A stretch of DNA of 64,000 nucleotides, from contig NZ_KI519455.1 in the NCBI RefSeq assembly GCF_000482545.1, positions 558,001 to 622,000 on the forward strand, given 5' to 3'. Within the stretch, counting starts at the first letter, position 1. Each line of letters starts with the position of its first letter. Shown piece by piece: positions 19,679 to 28,825 of this stretch. The position numbers and the translations under genes were made by a program. Origin of the DNA: Arthrobacter sp. 35W (GTDB lineage: Bacteria; Actinomycetota; Actinomycetes; Actinomycetales; Micrococcaceae). A model generated the notes under the pieces. That model was not told the DNA's origin and searched no databases. It worked only from the letters and a program-made list of their open reading frames with translations.

Positions 19679-20455
19679 ATGCTTGCCGACACCAGACGTT
19701 CGGCCATTGTTGACGCTGTTCAGCGTGAGCGTGTGGTCAGCGTCGCCGCCCTGGCCAAGATGTTCGACGTCTCGCTCATGACGGTCAGGCGGGACATAGA
19801 TGCCTTGGAGGATGCCGGCCTGCTCGAAAAGATCCACGGCGGGGCCAAGATCCACACAGGCGTCAGCACCCACGAGCCAGGGTTCGACCTCAAATCCACC
19901 CAGGGCCAGGGCGAAAAGCACGCCATCGCCCGCGATGCCGCCAAGATGGTCAAGCCCGGCATGGCCATTGGCCTCAGCGCCGGGACCACCACGTGGGTGT
20001 TGGCCAAATACCTCACCACCGTGCCGGACCTGACGGTCGTCACCAACTCGGTGCCCATTTCGGAGGTCTTCCGTGCGGCCAAGGCTGCCACCACCGTCAT
20101 CCTCACCGGCGGCGAGCGTACGCCGTCGGATGCCTTGGTGGGGACCATCGCCGTCGCCTCCATCCGGCAGCTGCACATGGACCTGTTGTTTCTGGGCGTC
20201 CACGGCGTGGATGCGGTGGCGGGGTTCACCACGCCCAACCTGCAGGAGGCCGACACGGACCGGGCCTTGATCGAGGCCTCGCGGCGGGTGGTGGTGCTGG
20301 CCGACGAGAGCAAATGGGGCGTCATGGGCATCAGCACCATTGCCCGGCTGGATGATGTGGACGAGGTCATCTCCGATTCCGGGCTGGCCATCGAGGCCCA
20401 GCGCGTGCTGCGCCAGCATGTGCGGCTGCGGCTGGTGGACGTCCCGGGTTCCTAA
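19679..20455 (+). CDS. DeoR-family transcriptional regulator
   Basis: The protein has 258 residues. The N-terminal winged helix holds VSVAALAKMFDVSLMTVRRDIDALE (about 17-41). The C-terminal sugar-phosphate effector domain has GLSAGTTTW, the LTGGER and EADTDRALIEASRRVVVLADESKWG signatures. Such proteins repress sugar operons until a phosphorylated sugar binds. It follows the ABC importer on the same strand and is the most likely regulator of it. The start at 19679 is the first Met with a ribosome site (GTGAGG). It ends in a 4-bp overlap with the convergent LacI gene. Confidence 0.88.
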   Translation: MLADTRRSAIVDAVQRERVVSVAALAKMFDVSLMTVRRDIDALEDAGLLEKIHGGAKIHTGVSTHEPGFDLKSTQGQGEKHAIARDAAKMVKPGMAIGLSAGTTTWVLAKYLTTVPDLTVVTNSVPISEVFRAAKAATTVILTGGERTPSDALVGTIAVASIRQLHMDLLFLGVHGVDAVAGFTTPNLQEADTDRALIEASRRVVVLADESKWGVMGISTIARLDDVDEVISDSGLAIEAQRVLRQHVRLRLVDVPGS

Positions 20456-21468
20456 GCGCAGCCGCAGGAGCGCCGGATCACCAGCTGCGCATCGAAGGCA
20501 TGGTGGCGCGGCTCCGCGGAAGGTCCACCCAGCAGGGCATCCACCGCCGCCTCGGCCATTGCGGCCACGGGCTGGGCCAGCGTGGTCAGCGGCGGCCAGC
20601 AGAATTCAGCCTCCGGAGAGCCGTCAAAGGAGACAACGGCGATGTCATCCGGAACGCGCACCCCCGCCTCGTGGAAGGCGTGCAGCATGCCCACCGCCTG
20701 CATGTCGGAGCTGGCAAACACCGCCGTCGGCCGTCCACCGGCCAGCAGCTGCCGCCCGGCCCGGTAGCCGCCGTCGCGCGTGAACGCGGCCCGCACCACC
20801 GGCCCCGGCGGCAGAGAAGCCGCGGCCAGCGCATCCCGGAAGCCGCGCTCCCGACCGTCCAGCCGGCCGTCGGAGGCGACGCCGATGGCCAGCCCAATGT
20901 TCTGGTGTCCATGCCCCAGCAAGTGCTCCACCCCCGCCACGGCGCCGGCGTACAGATCGGTGCCCACGGAGCCAAACCCCTCGGTCCCGGACCCGCGGTC
21001 CAGCAGCACCACGGGGACCTCCAGCGAGGCCAGTGCCGCCGGATCCACCGTTGCGCCAACGGAAATCAGCAGCAGCCCGTCCACCTGCCGCGCGGCAAGG
21101 TTGCGCAGCTGCGCCTCCTCGATGGCCGCCGAGCCGTCCGAGTTGGCCAGAACCATCACGTGGCCCCGGGCGGCGGCCGCGACCTCCACGGCATGGGCCA
21201 GCTCGTTGATGAAGGGATTCCGGTTGTCGGGGATGACCAGGCCGATCATCTCCGCGGACCCCAGCCGCAGCGCCCGCGCTGCGGCATTGGGCCGGTAGCC
21301 CAGCGCCGCGATGGCCGCCAGGACACGCTCCCGTGTGGCCGGTGCCACCGGGCGGGGCCCGTTGTTCACCACGTAGCTGACGACGGCGGAGCTCACCCCG
21401 GCGTGCCGGGCCACATCCGCGCGGGTTGCCGTGGGGCGCGTGGCGGGGGTTTTGGTCATGGGCTCCAT
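20452..21468 (-). CDS. LacI-family transcriptional regulator
   Basis: The protein has 338 residues. The HTH is ATRADVARHAGVSSAVVSYVVNNG, followed by the hinge LGYRPNAAARALRLG. The periplasmic-binding-type domain includes GLVIPDNRNPF and ending segments typical for sugar effectors. An unusual C-terminus RRSCGCA has two cysteines. It lies downstream of the Gfo/Idh gene on the same strand, separated by a hairpin. The CG-centred palindrome upstream of that gene at 22774 is its likely operator. Confidence 0.87.
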   Translation of the reverse strand: MEPMTKTPATRPTATRADVARHAGVSSAVVSYVVNNGPRPVAPATRERVLAAIAALGYRPNAAARALRLGSAEMIGLVIPDNRNPFINELAHAVEVAAAARGHVMVLANSDGSAAIEEAQLRNLAARQVDGLLLISVGATVDPAALASLEVPVVLLDRGSGTEGFGSVGTDLYAGAVAGVEHLLGHGHQNIGLAIGVASDGRLDGRERGFRDALAAASLPPGPVVRAAFTRDGGYRAGRQLLAGGRPTAVFASSDMQAVGMLHAFHEAGVRVPDDIAVVSFDGSPEAEFCWPPLTTLAQPVAAMAEAAVDALLGGPSAEPRHHAFDAQLVIRRSCGCA

Positions 21469-21480
21469 GCTAGCGAAGGG

Positions 21481-21524
21481 CTGGGCCCCAGCCGTGGCCG
21501 GTGTCCGGACACGGCTGGGCCCAG
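21481..21524 (-). terminator. Hairpin after the Gfo/Idh gene
   Basis: Arms 21481-21496 and 21510-21524 pair over 15 bp with one bulged C; the loop contains a smaller stem. It is placed just beyond the stop of the leftward-reading Gfo/Idh gene and before the LacI gene. Confidence 0.65.
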
Positions 21525-21531
21525 GCTCCTC

Positions 21532-22734
21532 TTAGAGGCTGGCCGGCGCGTCACCGTGGTCCGGGATGTCCAACCGCTCGCCGCGCTGCAGTGCCGACTG
21601 GTGTGCAATGATGCCCGGCAGCGTGAAGCGGGCGGCGGTCCAGGCATTCACCGGCGGCATGGAGCCGGTGGCCACGGCCGTCACGAAGTCATCCACCAGG
21701 AAGTGGTGGCTGCCCTCGTGGCCGTTGCCGGCGCCCAGGAACTCCCGGGGCAGGCGGGCGCCGTCGTGGACCGGGGCCATGCCGGAGACGAAGGCATCGC
21801 GCAGCGACGGGTCGACATCGGCCAGCGACGGGTCGTCCAGGGCCAGCGTCGGCTTCGTGTCGATCAGCTCGGAGACGTCCGTAACTGTCTCCTTGTCCTG
21901 CCAGACGGCGGTCTGGGCGAGCTGCTCAAAGCTGGCCTCGGTGCCGAAGAAGCGGAAGCGGGATTCGCGGATGTGGGACGGGTAGCCCACCCGGCGCATC
22001 TCGTTGATCCGCATGGCGCCGCCGTCGTTCATTTCAAACAGCGCCGTGGCGTTGGAGAAATCGTTGTCGAACATGCTGACGTCCTTGTCGAAGACGCCGT
22101 CGCCGCGCTGGTCCTTCACGCCGATGCAGCTGACGCTCACGGCGTGCGCATCGATGGCGCCCAGCACGCCGCCCACGGAGTGGGTCGGGTAGAGCATGGG
22201 AGGGTAGCTGGCAGTGCTCTTCCACGCCTCGCCGCCGCTGTACTCGTAGGCGGAGTAGAACCCCAGATCCATGTCGTGGACGTAGTCGCCCTCGGTGTAG
22301 AAGACGCGGCCGAAGCGGCCCTCGGCCTGCTGCTTGCGGGCGTAGACGGTGGCCGGGTTGTAGTAGCTGGTCTCCCCCATCATGTAGGTCAGCTTCGTCT
22401 CGCGGACGGCCTCGATGATGGCGGCGATCTCCTCCTCGGAGATGGCCATGGGCACGGCCGAGTACACGTGCTTGCCGGCGCGCAGGGCGGCGAGCACCAG
22501 CGGGCCGTGGGTCCAGCGCTGGGTGAAGATGGCGACGGCGTCCACGTCGGAGGCCAGCATGGCCTCGAAGCTTTCCATGGTGCCGGTGAGGTCGTACCGC
22601 TCAGTAGTGGCCTGCGCGCGCTCGGGCAGCAGGTCGGTGATGAACACGTTCTCCACCTCGGGGTGCAGCTTGAAGAGTTTGGCGAAGTGGCCGGCGAACT
22701 GGCCGGCGCCGACGATGCCCAGGGAGATGCCCAT
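21532..22734 (-). CDS. Gfo/Idh/MocA-family oxidoreductase
   Basis: The protein has 400 residues. The Rossmann fold starts at once with ISLGIVGAGQFAGHFAKLF. The usual EKP is replaced by SAVPMAI, close to the second Rossmann end. The C-terminal domain is long (KLTYMMGETSYYNPATVYARK and VHDMDLGFYSAYEYSGG) and resembles glycoside-modifying oxidoreductases rather than IolG. The ATG at 22734 has AAAGGA; the frame extends further upstream without support. Substrate unknown; the adjoining LacI gene suggests a sugar or glycoside. Confidence 0.78.
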   Translation of the reverse strand: MGISLGIVGAGQFAGHFAKLFKLHPEVENVFITDLLPERAQATTERYDLTGTMESFEAMLASDVDAVAIFTQRWTHGPLVLAALRAGKHVYSAVPMAISEEEIAAIIEAVRETKLTYMMGETSYYNPATVYARKQQAEGRFGRVFYTEGDYVHDMDLGFYSAYEYSGGEAWKSTASYPPMLYPTHSVGGVLGAIDAHAVSVSCIGVKDQRGDGVFDKDVSMFDNDFSNATALFEMNDGGAMRINEMRRVGYPSHIRESRFRFFGTEASFEQLAQTAVWQDKETVTDVSELIDTKPTLALDDPSLADVDPSLRDAFVSGMAPVHDGARLPREFLGAGNGHEGSHHFLVDDFVTAVATGSMPPVNAWTAARFTLPGIIAHQSALQRGERLDIPDHGDAPASL

Positions 22735-22773
22735 GGATGGTCCTTTCGGGGAGGGTGGCGTAGTGCAACACTG

Positions 22774-22787
22774 TCTACACGTGTAGA
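22774..22787. promoter_or_regulatory. LacI-type operator
   Basis: TCTACACGTGTAGA is a perfect 14-bp palindrome with the central CG typical of LacI operators. It sits 40 bp upstream of the Gfo/Idh start and 39 bp from aroQ, so it could affect either promoter. Confidence 0.65.
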
Positions 22788-22825
22788 TTAGCAGGCCCGT
22801 CAACCCCGTGCGGCATAGTTAAGCC

Positions 22826-23281
22826 ATGACTTCCACTTCTGCCCCTCGCGGCACCATTCTGGTGATCAACGGCCCCAACCTGAACCTGCTGGGCACCCGC
22901 GAGCCGGGCATCTACGGCACCGCAACCCTGGACGACGTCGAGCAGCTCGCCATTGGCGCGGCCGCCGGGCACGGCTTCGAGGCCGATTGCATCCAGTCCA
23001 ACCATGAGGGCGACCTGCTGGACGCCATCCACGCGGCCCGGGAGACGGCGTCGGGCATTGTCATCAACGCCGGCGCGTACACGCACACCTCAGTGGCGCT
23101 GCGCGATGCCCTGGCCTCGGTGGCGCTGCCCGCCGTCGAGGTCCACATCTCCAACGTCCACAAGCGCGAGGAATTCCGCCACCACTCCTACCTCTCCCCC
23201 GTGGTGGATTCGGTGATCGTCGGCGCCGGCGTCCACGGCTATGTCCTGGCCATCGACTACCTGGCCCACACCCTCCCCTGA
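22826..23281 (+). CDS. aroQ: 3-dehydroquinate dehydratase, type II
   Basis: The protein has 151 residues, typical for the dodecameric type II enzyme of the shikimate pathway. Catalytic Y30 is in [10 protein letters not shown]81 in [12 protein letters not shown] and H107 in [15 protein letters not shown]. It converts 3-dehydroquinate to 3-dehydroshikimate. CATAGT ends six bases before the ATG and no ribosome site is visible, so the mRNA may be leaderless. It is isolated from other aro genes and is convergent with the protease gene. Confidence 0.95.
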   Translation: MTSTSAPRGTILVINGPNLNLLGTREPGIYGTATLDDVEQLAIGAAAGHGFEADCIQSNHEGDLLDAIHAARETASGIVINAGAYTHTSVALRDALASVALPAVEVHISNVHKREEFRHHSYLSPVVDSVIVGAGVHGYVLAIDYLAHTLP

Positions 23282-23348
23282 CCCAACTGGGTGACAGCTA
23301 TCGCACGAAAACTGCGAAAAAATGTGTCACAAGTGTCACCTAGTTGGG
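23282..23348. terminator. Bidirectional hairpin between aroQ and the protease gene
   Basis: Arms 23282-23296 and 23334-23348 pair over 15 bp with one G-T wobble. The loop contains a small CGCA/TGCG stem and a direct repeat of GTGTCAC. It fills the space between two convergent stops. Confidence 0.7.
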
Positions 23349-23352
23349 CGGG

Positions 23353-24537
23353 CTACTTGGCGGTGCAGTGGCCGGAGGAGACCTGGTTGGACAGGGCGGG
23401 GGCGGCTGCGGCCACCGGGCCCAGCTCGTCCATGGTGAAGGCGAAGCCAACGTTGTCGGCGGAGGTGGCCTTGGCGAAGATGACGCCCACCACGTTGCCG
23501 GCGGTGTCGAACATCGGCCCGCCGGAGTTGCCGGGCTGCACATTGCCGGCCAACTGGTAGACCTGCGCCGGAGCGGGGTTGGCCCCGTAGATGTCCGGCA
23601 CCATCAGCGGCCCCACACTCGCGACGGCGGCCGGGCGCATCTGGAACGGCCCACCCAGGGGGTAGCCGGCAAAGGCCGCGCCGGCTCCGGGGACAAGCTC
23701 CGGGCCAAGCGGCAGCGGTGCCACGCCCAGGGAGTCAACGGCGACGACGGCGAGATCCTTCTGCGGGTCGAAGAACACCACACGCCCGGGAACCGACCGT
23801 CCGCCGCGCAATTCGACCACCGGGGCGTCCACGCCGGCCACCACATGGGCGTTCGTGACTACGCGGTCAGCTGAAACGACGAATCCGGATCCGGTCTGGT
23901 TCTGCCCGCACTGGAAGGCCGCGCCGGTGATCTTGACCACGGCGCCCGAGGCGGAATTGAGCGCCTCGGTGTTGACGCTGGAGTCAGGCGGCGCCGCCAG
24001 CACGGGTGCGTTCTGCTGGCCCAGAATCTGAGGGATGCCCTCATCGAGCACCAGCGACCGCAGCTGGGCCGCGGCTGCCTTGACCGGGTCAGGGGTGAAC
24101 TTATCGATGTTGCGGATCACCTGGGAGTCGGCCAGGGCCGTGGACAGGAACGGGACACCGAGGTTTCCCACACCAAAGGCGAGCAGCGAGAGGACCAGCG
24201 CCCCGACCAGCACGTTGAGCACGCCGCCCAGCAGGCGGTTGACCGCGCGGACGGGTTGGAACCGTACGCCGCGCCCCAACAGGGATCCAAGCCTGATTCC
24301 TACGCCATGGCCCACCACAATGAACAGTACAGTCGAGCCGATCACCAGAGCCGTGCGCCAGCCGCTGTCACCGGCCAGCGGGCTGATGAACGGCACGGCA
24401 AGGAAGGCTGCCGCGGCGCCGGCGGCGAAACCGGCCAGGCCGCCGAGGCTGGCCACCAGGCCAACCCGCAGCCCATAGACCAGCTGGCCGAAAAGCCACA
24501 GCAGCAGCACCACATCGAGCACAGTAAATCCGAACAT
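23353..24537 (-). CDS. MarP-like membrane serine protease (CvpA plus trypsin-like domain)
   Basis: The protein has 394 residues. Residues 1-130 hold four hydrophobic helices of a CvpA/colicin V production domain. The C-terminal half is a trypsin-like protease with H231 (TNAHVVAG), D261 (KDLAVV) and S338 (GNSGGP). The extracytoplasmic C10-type pair (C210 and C391) could form a disulfide. Mycobacterial MarP has the same layout and acts in acid and stress resistance; a similar envelope role is inferred. The start at 24537 follows GAGGGAG. The upstream frame starting at 24717 is not supported. Confidence 0.87.
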   Translation of the reverse strand: MFGFTVLDVVLLLWLFGQLVYGLRVGLVASLGGLAGFAAGAAAAFLAVPFISPLAGDSGWRTALVIGSTVLFIVVGHGVGIRLGSLLGRGVRFQPVRAVNRLLGGVLNVLVGALVLSLLAFGVGNLGVPFLSTALADSQVIRNIDKFTPDPVKAAAAQLRSLVLDEGIPQILGQQNAPVLAAPPDSSVNTEALNSASGAVVKITGAAFQCGQNQTGSGFVVSADRVVTNAHVVAGVDAPVVELRGGRSVPGRVVFFDPQKDLAVVAVDSLGVAPLPLGPELVPGAGAAFAGYPLGGPFQMRPAAVASVGPLMVPDIYGANPAPAQVYQLAGNVQPGNSGGPMFDTAGNVVGVIFAKATSADNVGFAFTMDELGPVAAAAPALSNQVSSGHCTAK

Positions 24538-24811
24538 AGCTCCCTCAAGATTGCCCGGGCGCGGCTGCCAATCCTGCCGGGCCGGCACTTTCCACAGTGG
24601 CGGCCACCGCCGGAATTCCAGCCCAGCCGTCCACCGGCCCGGAGTGAGGATCATACAGCGCAAGGCTGGGCAAACCCTCAACGAGGGCATCCGAGGGGCC
24701 GCTGAAGGGTCCGACACCGCCCCCGGATGCCAAATTGGTCACAAAAAACCCTAAAATCTGAAACAATCAGTAGCAAGGACACGCACATTGGCTACACATT
24801 CAGGAGATTTC

Positions 24812-25489
24812 ATGGACATCGAGGTACTGCGCCGCGCACCGCTTTTTGCCACACTCGACGATGAGGCATTCGCCTTGCTGACGGACGAGCTGGCCGAGGT
24901 GGATCTGTCCCGCGGAGCCTCCGTATTCCGCGAGGGCGACCAGGGCGACCAGCTGTACTTCATCGTCTCCGGCAAGGTGAAGCTTGGCCGCACCTCCCCC
25001 GACGGCCGCGAGTCGCTGGTGGCCATCCTCGGCCCGGGCGAGCTCTTCGGCGAGATGGCCCTGTTTGACCCGGCCCCCCGCAGCACCACCGCCACGGCCG
25101 TCTCGGAGACGCGCCTGGCCGGGTTGAAGAACGAGAGCCTGAACGCCCTGCTGCGCCAGCGCCCGGAGGTCTCCATGCAGCTGCTGCAGGCCCTGGCCCG
25201 CCGTCTGCGCCGCACCAACGACAACCTCTCCGACCTGGTCTTCTCCGATGTCCCCGGCCGCGTGGCCAAGGCCATTCTGGATCTGGCAGACCGCTTCGGC
25301 CGCCCCGCCACGGACGGCATCCTGGTGGCACACGAGCTCACGCAGGAGGAGCTGGCCCAGCTGGTGGGTGCCTCGCGTGAAACCGTCAACAAGGCCCTGG
25401 CCGAGTTCGTCCAGCGCGGCTGGCTGCGCCTGGAGGCCCGCGCCGTCGTCATCCTGGACGTCAACCGTCTGCGCCAGCGCTCCCGCTAG
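24812..25489 (+). CDS. crp: Crp/Fnr-family regulator (Crp/GlxR type)
   Basis: The protein has 225 residues, close to mycobacterial Crp (224) and C. glutamicum GlxR. The cAMP-binding domain shows GDQGDQLYFIVSGKVKL and [25 protein letters not shown], which carries the phosphate-binding Glu and Arg. The HTH is ELTQEELAQLVGASRETVNKALAEF. It should regulate many carbon genes through TGTGAN6TCACA sites, and such sites occur in this window (16202, 48817, 63541). The ATG at 24812 follows AGGAG; a TTG at 24788 would add eight residues. It is convergent with crtEb across a hairpin. Confidence 0.92.
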   Translation: MDIEVLRRAPLFATLDDEAFALLTDELAEVDLSRGASVFREGDQGDQLYFIVSGKVKLGRTSPDGRESLVAILGPGELFGEMALFDPAPRSTTATAVSETRLAGLKNESLNALLRQRPEVSMQLLQALARRLRRTNDNLSDLVFSDVPGRVAKAILDLADRFGRPATDGILVAHELTQEELAQLVGASRETVNKALAEFVQRGWLRLEARAVVILDVNRLRQRSR

Positions 25490-25496
25490 GCCCAAC

Positions 25497-25576
25497 GCAC
25501 AACTGTCCCGCAGATATCGTCCGATTGGAGCCCCTAAACAGGCTCCAAGCAAGCGATAGGTGCGGGACAGTTGTGC
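25497..25576. terminator. Long nested hairpin between crp and crtEb
   Basis: The outer arms 25497-25512 and 25561-25576 pair over 16 bp. The inner part holds an 8-bp stem TTGGAGCC/GGCTCCAA and an ATATCG/CGATAG stem. It lies in the 87-bp gap between two convergent genes and would end both transcripts. Confidence 0.72.
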
Positions 25577-26461
25577 TTAACGGGCGACGGCGGCAAACCA
25601 GATCATCAGCATGGTCACCAGGAACCCTGTGGCGTAGTTCAGCCACAGGAACCTTTTCCAGGCGCTGTTGCTGCCTTCGCAGTCGGCATCGTGCAAAGAG
25701 CGGTACGGCAGGATGTTGGCGATGTAGGGCAGCACCAGCAGGCCGGCCAGGGCGCCTGGCCAGCCGGCGGCGAGCATCAAGAGCCCGGCCAATGCGTAGA
25801 AGAGGACCGCGAGGCGGACGGTGGCTGCCGCGCCAATGACCGTGGCAATTGAGCCCACACCGCCCTCGCGGTCGGCGGCAATGTCCTGCACGGCACCGAA
25901 GGCGTGGCTGGCCATGCCCCAGAGGAAGAATCCGCCCAGCACGGCCAACAGCCCGGCCGTGGGCTGGGTTGCGGACAAGGCGGCGCCGAACAGCGCCGGG
26001 CTGGCAAAATGGAAGCTGGAGATGGCGGAGTCCAGGAAGGGCCGCTCCTTGAACCGCAGCCGCGGTGCACTGTAGGCCGCCACCGCGAAGACGCTCAGGG
26101 CCAGCACCGTGCCGGAAGCCCACGAGCCCACGGCCCACAAATAGGCAAGAAACGGAACGTTGGCAGCGATGGCGGCAACGAGCGTCCCGCGGTGAAGGCT
26201 GCGTTCCAGCACCGCCCCCTCGACCCCGCCCTTGCGTGGATTGCGGATGTCGGATTCATAGTCGAAGACATCGTTGATCCCGTACATGGCCAGGTTGTAG
26301 GGCACCAGGAAGTACAACGTGCCCAGCACAAGTGTCAGGTCAACACGGCCCGTTCCGAGCAGGTAGGCAGCCGCAAAGGGGAAGGCAGTGTTCACCCAGG
26401 ACACGGGGCGTGAGGCCACCAGCAGTTTCAGCGGCAGGGTTGCTGCCCGCGGAGCGCTCAC
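25577..26461 (-). CDS. crtEb: Lycopene elongase, UbiA-type prenyltransferase (CrtEb)
   Basis: The protein has 294 residues and about eight membrane helices. The first Asp-rich motif is NDVFDYESD and the second is DIAADREGG, both typical of UbiA prenyltransferases. It adds two dimethylallyl units to lycopene, giving flavuxanthin, the C50 step. The GTG start overlaps the previous stop by 4 bp. It is the last gene of the operon crtE-B-I-Ye-Yf-Eb. Confidence 0.88.
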   Translation of the reverse strand: MSAPRAATLPLKLLVASRPVSWVNTAFPFAAAYLLGTGRVDLTLVLGTLYFLVPYNLAMYGINDVFDYESDIRNPRKGGVEGAVLERSLHRGTLVAAIAANVPFLAYLWAVGSWASGTVLALSVFAVAAYSAPRLRFKERPFLDSAISSFHFASPALFGAALSATQPTAGLLAVLGGFFLWGMASHAFGAVQDIAADREGGVGSIATVIGAAATVRLAVLFYALAGLLMLAAGWPGALAGLLVLPYIANILPYRSLHDADCEGSNSAWKRFLWLNYATGFLVTMLMIWFAAVAR

Positions 26462-26796
26462 CGGGCCTCCTGGGCAGTACCGGGTGACAGCAGCGTCCAC
26501 AGCGAGGGCAGGAGCAGGGCCGCGCCCACAATGTAGGCAAAATCCTCCACCGGGGCCAGCCCGATGGTCCATCCGGAGATGAGCTCCGGGGCGTAGCTGA
26601 ACAGCCCCGCTGAAATCATCACGTTGTCGAAGACAACCGTCAACACGAACAGCACCAGAGCCGTGGCGCCGGTGGCCTTCGCCACGGGCCGAAGCGCGCG
26701 CGGTGCTGCCCCTGGCCGGCGGCCCTGCAGCCAGAGCACGACGGCGGGGACGGCGGACACGGCCAGGAAGACGGCGTTCAGGGTCCAGTAGGTCAT
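26458..26796 (-). CDS. crtYf: C50 carotenoid cyclase subunit (CrtYf type)
   Basis: The protein has 112 residues with three membrane helices; LAPVEDFAYIVGAALLLP carries the Pro-x-Glu motif of heterodimeric lycopene cyclases. It works with the next subunit to close the end rings of the C50 carotenoid (decaprenoxanthin or sarcinaxanthin type). It overlaps its upstream partner by 4 bp. Confidence 0.85.
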   Translation of the reverse strand: MTYWTLNAVFLAVSAVPAVVLWLQGRRPGAAPRALRPVAKATGATALVLFVLTVVFDNVMISAGLFSYAPELISGWTIGLAPVEDFAYIVGAALLLPSLWTLLSPGTAQEAR

Positions 26797-27200
26797 GGCC
26801 GGCTCCGCCGCCCTGCCCGGCCGGATGCGCCGGGGGTCGAGGCGTGCGTGCGGTGGTCCGCCGGGGCGGCCCCCGGCGGCGCAAACCGCCCCGTGGCGAG
26901 CCGGCGCGAGGCCAACAGGAAGATGTTCATCGCCAGGTAGCCGAGGAAGACCAGGAAGAACACTTCTTCCAGGGGCAGCTGCGGCGCCACCAGCACTCCG
27001 GATTGCGCCCCGGGATGGCCACGTTGGAAGATCCCCAGCCCGATGCCTGCCAGGTCCCAGCTGAGGAAGAACGCCAGGGACGCTGCCATCACCACCGCCG
27101 CCCGCACCGGCGCGGCCCAAAAGAACAGGGCATGGCGCCAGTCCAGCAGGACCATGCCGGCCAGGGACGCCAGCAGCACCCCCAAATAGAGCAGGTTCAC
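26793..27200 (-). CDS. crtYe: C50 carotenoid cyclase subunit (CrtYe type)
   Basis: The protein has 135 residues with three membrane helices. The motif LPLEEVFFLVFLGYLAMN is the conserved PxEE region of CrtYe/CrtYc proteins. The GTG start overlaps the crtI stop (GTGA). A cytoplasmic Pro/Ala tail ends the protein. Whether the ring is epsilon or gamma cannot be told from sequence by eye. Confidence 0.85.
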   Translation of the reverse strand: MNLLYLGVLLASLAGMVLLDWRHALFFWAAPVRAAVVMAASLAFFLSWDLAGIGLGIFQRGHPGAQSGVLVAPQLPLEEVFFLVFLGYLAMNIFLLASRRLATGRFAPPGAAPADHRTHASTPGASGRAGRRSRP

Positions 27201-28825
27201 GATGCGGCACCCTTTCTGCTGTCCGCCCGCCGGCGGGCCGGTGGTTCGGGCAACGGCCCCGTGCTGGTGTCCCCACGCAGCCGCTTGAGGAGGATCTCGG
27301 CACTGATCAGGCACATGGGCAGTCCAATGCCTGGCCTCGTTGACGAACCGCAATAGTAGAGGCCGTCCACCTTGGCACTCTTGTTGCTGCTGCGCAGGAA
27401 GGCGCTCTGCCGCAGCACATGGGCCGGGCCCAGCGCCGTACCCCGCCAGGCATTGAGCTCTGTGGCGAAGTCCCCGGGCCCCACCGTGCGCCGAACGGTG
27501 ATCCGCTCTGCGAGGTCCGGCGTTCGGGACCACACGGCAATCTGCGCAATCACGCGGTCCGCCAGCGCCTCCAGCACGGCATTCCCCGCCCCCGACATGC
27601 CGCCGCGTCCCAGGCCCGGATCCGCGGGAATCGGAACCAGCACAAACAGATTCTCAGATCCCTCTGGCGCCGTGGATGGATCGGTGGCGCTGGGCCTGCA
27701 GACGTAGATGGATGCCGGTTCGGGAATCTTCGGAGCTGGACCGAAAATATCGCCAAAATTCGACTTCCAGTCCTCGGCGAAGAACAGGGTGTGGTGGCCC
27801 AGCCGGGGAAGCGGACCACTGACACCCAGAAACACCAGCAGCGCACCGGGGCCGGCCACCTTGTGCCCCCAATACCGTTCGGGATAGGTCTGCAGATTCC
27901 GCGGCAGCAGCGCCGTTTCGGTGTGGTGCAGGTCCGCCGCGGAGACGACGGCGTCCACCGCCAGAACGTGTTCGCCGTTGCCGTCGGTGAAGCGGAGGCC
28001 TGTCACGGCGGCCCTCCCCCGGCGGTTTTCCGTGACCAGGGAGCGCACCCGCGCCCCTGTCCGGATCCTGGCCCCGCCGTCCCGGGCCAGGGCCTCGATG
28101 GCGTCAATGATGGTCCCGAACCCTCCGGCGGGGTACTGGACGCCGTCGGCCAGGTCCAGGTGGCTCATCAGGTGGTAGAGGCTGGGCGCGTCCGACGGCG
28201 AAGTGCCCAGAAACACCGCCGGATACCCCAGGATCTGGCGCAGCCGGTTGTCTCGGAAGCACCGTGCCGCAAAGCCGTCCAGCGGAAGCAGGAGTTGGGA
28301 CAGCAGGGCTGGAACGTTGGCCAGCACCTCACGGTTGAGCAGCGGCAGGAATGAGGCGAACGAGGTGTAAAGGAAGTGCCTTCTGGCCAGGTCATAGCTC
28401 TTGCGGGCCGAGTCCAAATAGGCCGCGAGCCTCCGCCCGGAGCCCGGTTCAATGCCCTCGAAGAGGGCAATGTTCCGCTGCCGGCCCTGGCGTACGTCCA
28501 CCGGCTCATCGTGGTGTTCGAAGTAGACGCGGTATCCGGGGTCCAGGGTGGTGAGGTCCAACTGCTCCTGTGTCGAGGTCCCGAGCAACCGGAAGAAGTG
28601 GTCAAAGACCTCGGGCATCAGATACCAGGAGGGACCCGTGTCGAACCGGAATCCGTCCTGCTCCCAGCGGCCGGCCCGTCCGCCCACCTGGTCCTGTTGT
28701 TCCAGCACGGTGACCTTGAACCCTTCCCGCACCAGCAGGGCCGCCACCGCCAGGCCGCTGATGCCGGCACCCACGACGGCGATGTGCCTGCCTGGTTCGA
28801 TGGCGGCAACGCGGGGCGCCCTCAT
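27197..28825 (-). CDS. crtI: Phytoene desaturase
   Basis: The protein has 542 residues. The N-terminal FAD-binding motif is HIAVVGAGISGLAVAALLVREGFKVTVLEQ. The C-terminal bacterial-type desaturase signature YYCGSSTRPGIGLPMCLISAE is also present. It converts phytoene to lycopene in the membrane. It overlaps crtB by 4 bp upstream (ATGA). Confidence 0.95.
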   Translation of the reverse strand: MRAPRVAAIEPGRHIAVVGAGISGLAVAALLVREGFKVTVLEQQDQVGGRAGRWEQDGFRFDTGPSWYLMPEVFDHFFRLLGTSTQEQLDLTTLDPGYRVYFEHHDEPVDVRQGRQRNIALFEGIEPGSGRRLAAYLDSARKSYDLARRHFLYTSFASFLPLLNREVLANVPALLSQLLLPLDGFAARCFRDNRLRQILGYPAVFLGTSPSDAPSLYHLMSHLDLADGVQYPAGGFGTIIDAIEALARDGGARIRTGARVRSLVTENRRGRAAVTGLRFTDGNGEHVLAVDAVVSAADLHHTETALLPRNLQTYPERYWGHKVAGPGALLVFLGVSGPLPRLGHHTLFFAEDWKSNFGDIFGPAPKIPEPASIYVCRPSATDPSTAPEGSENLFVLVPIPADPGLGRGGMSGAGNAVLEALADRVIAQIAVWSRTPDLAERITVRRTVGPGDFATELNAWRGTALGPAHVLRQSAFLRSSNKSAKVDGLYYCGSSTRPGIGLPMCLISAEILLKRLRGDTSTGPLPEPPARRRADSRKGAAS

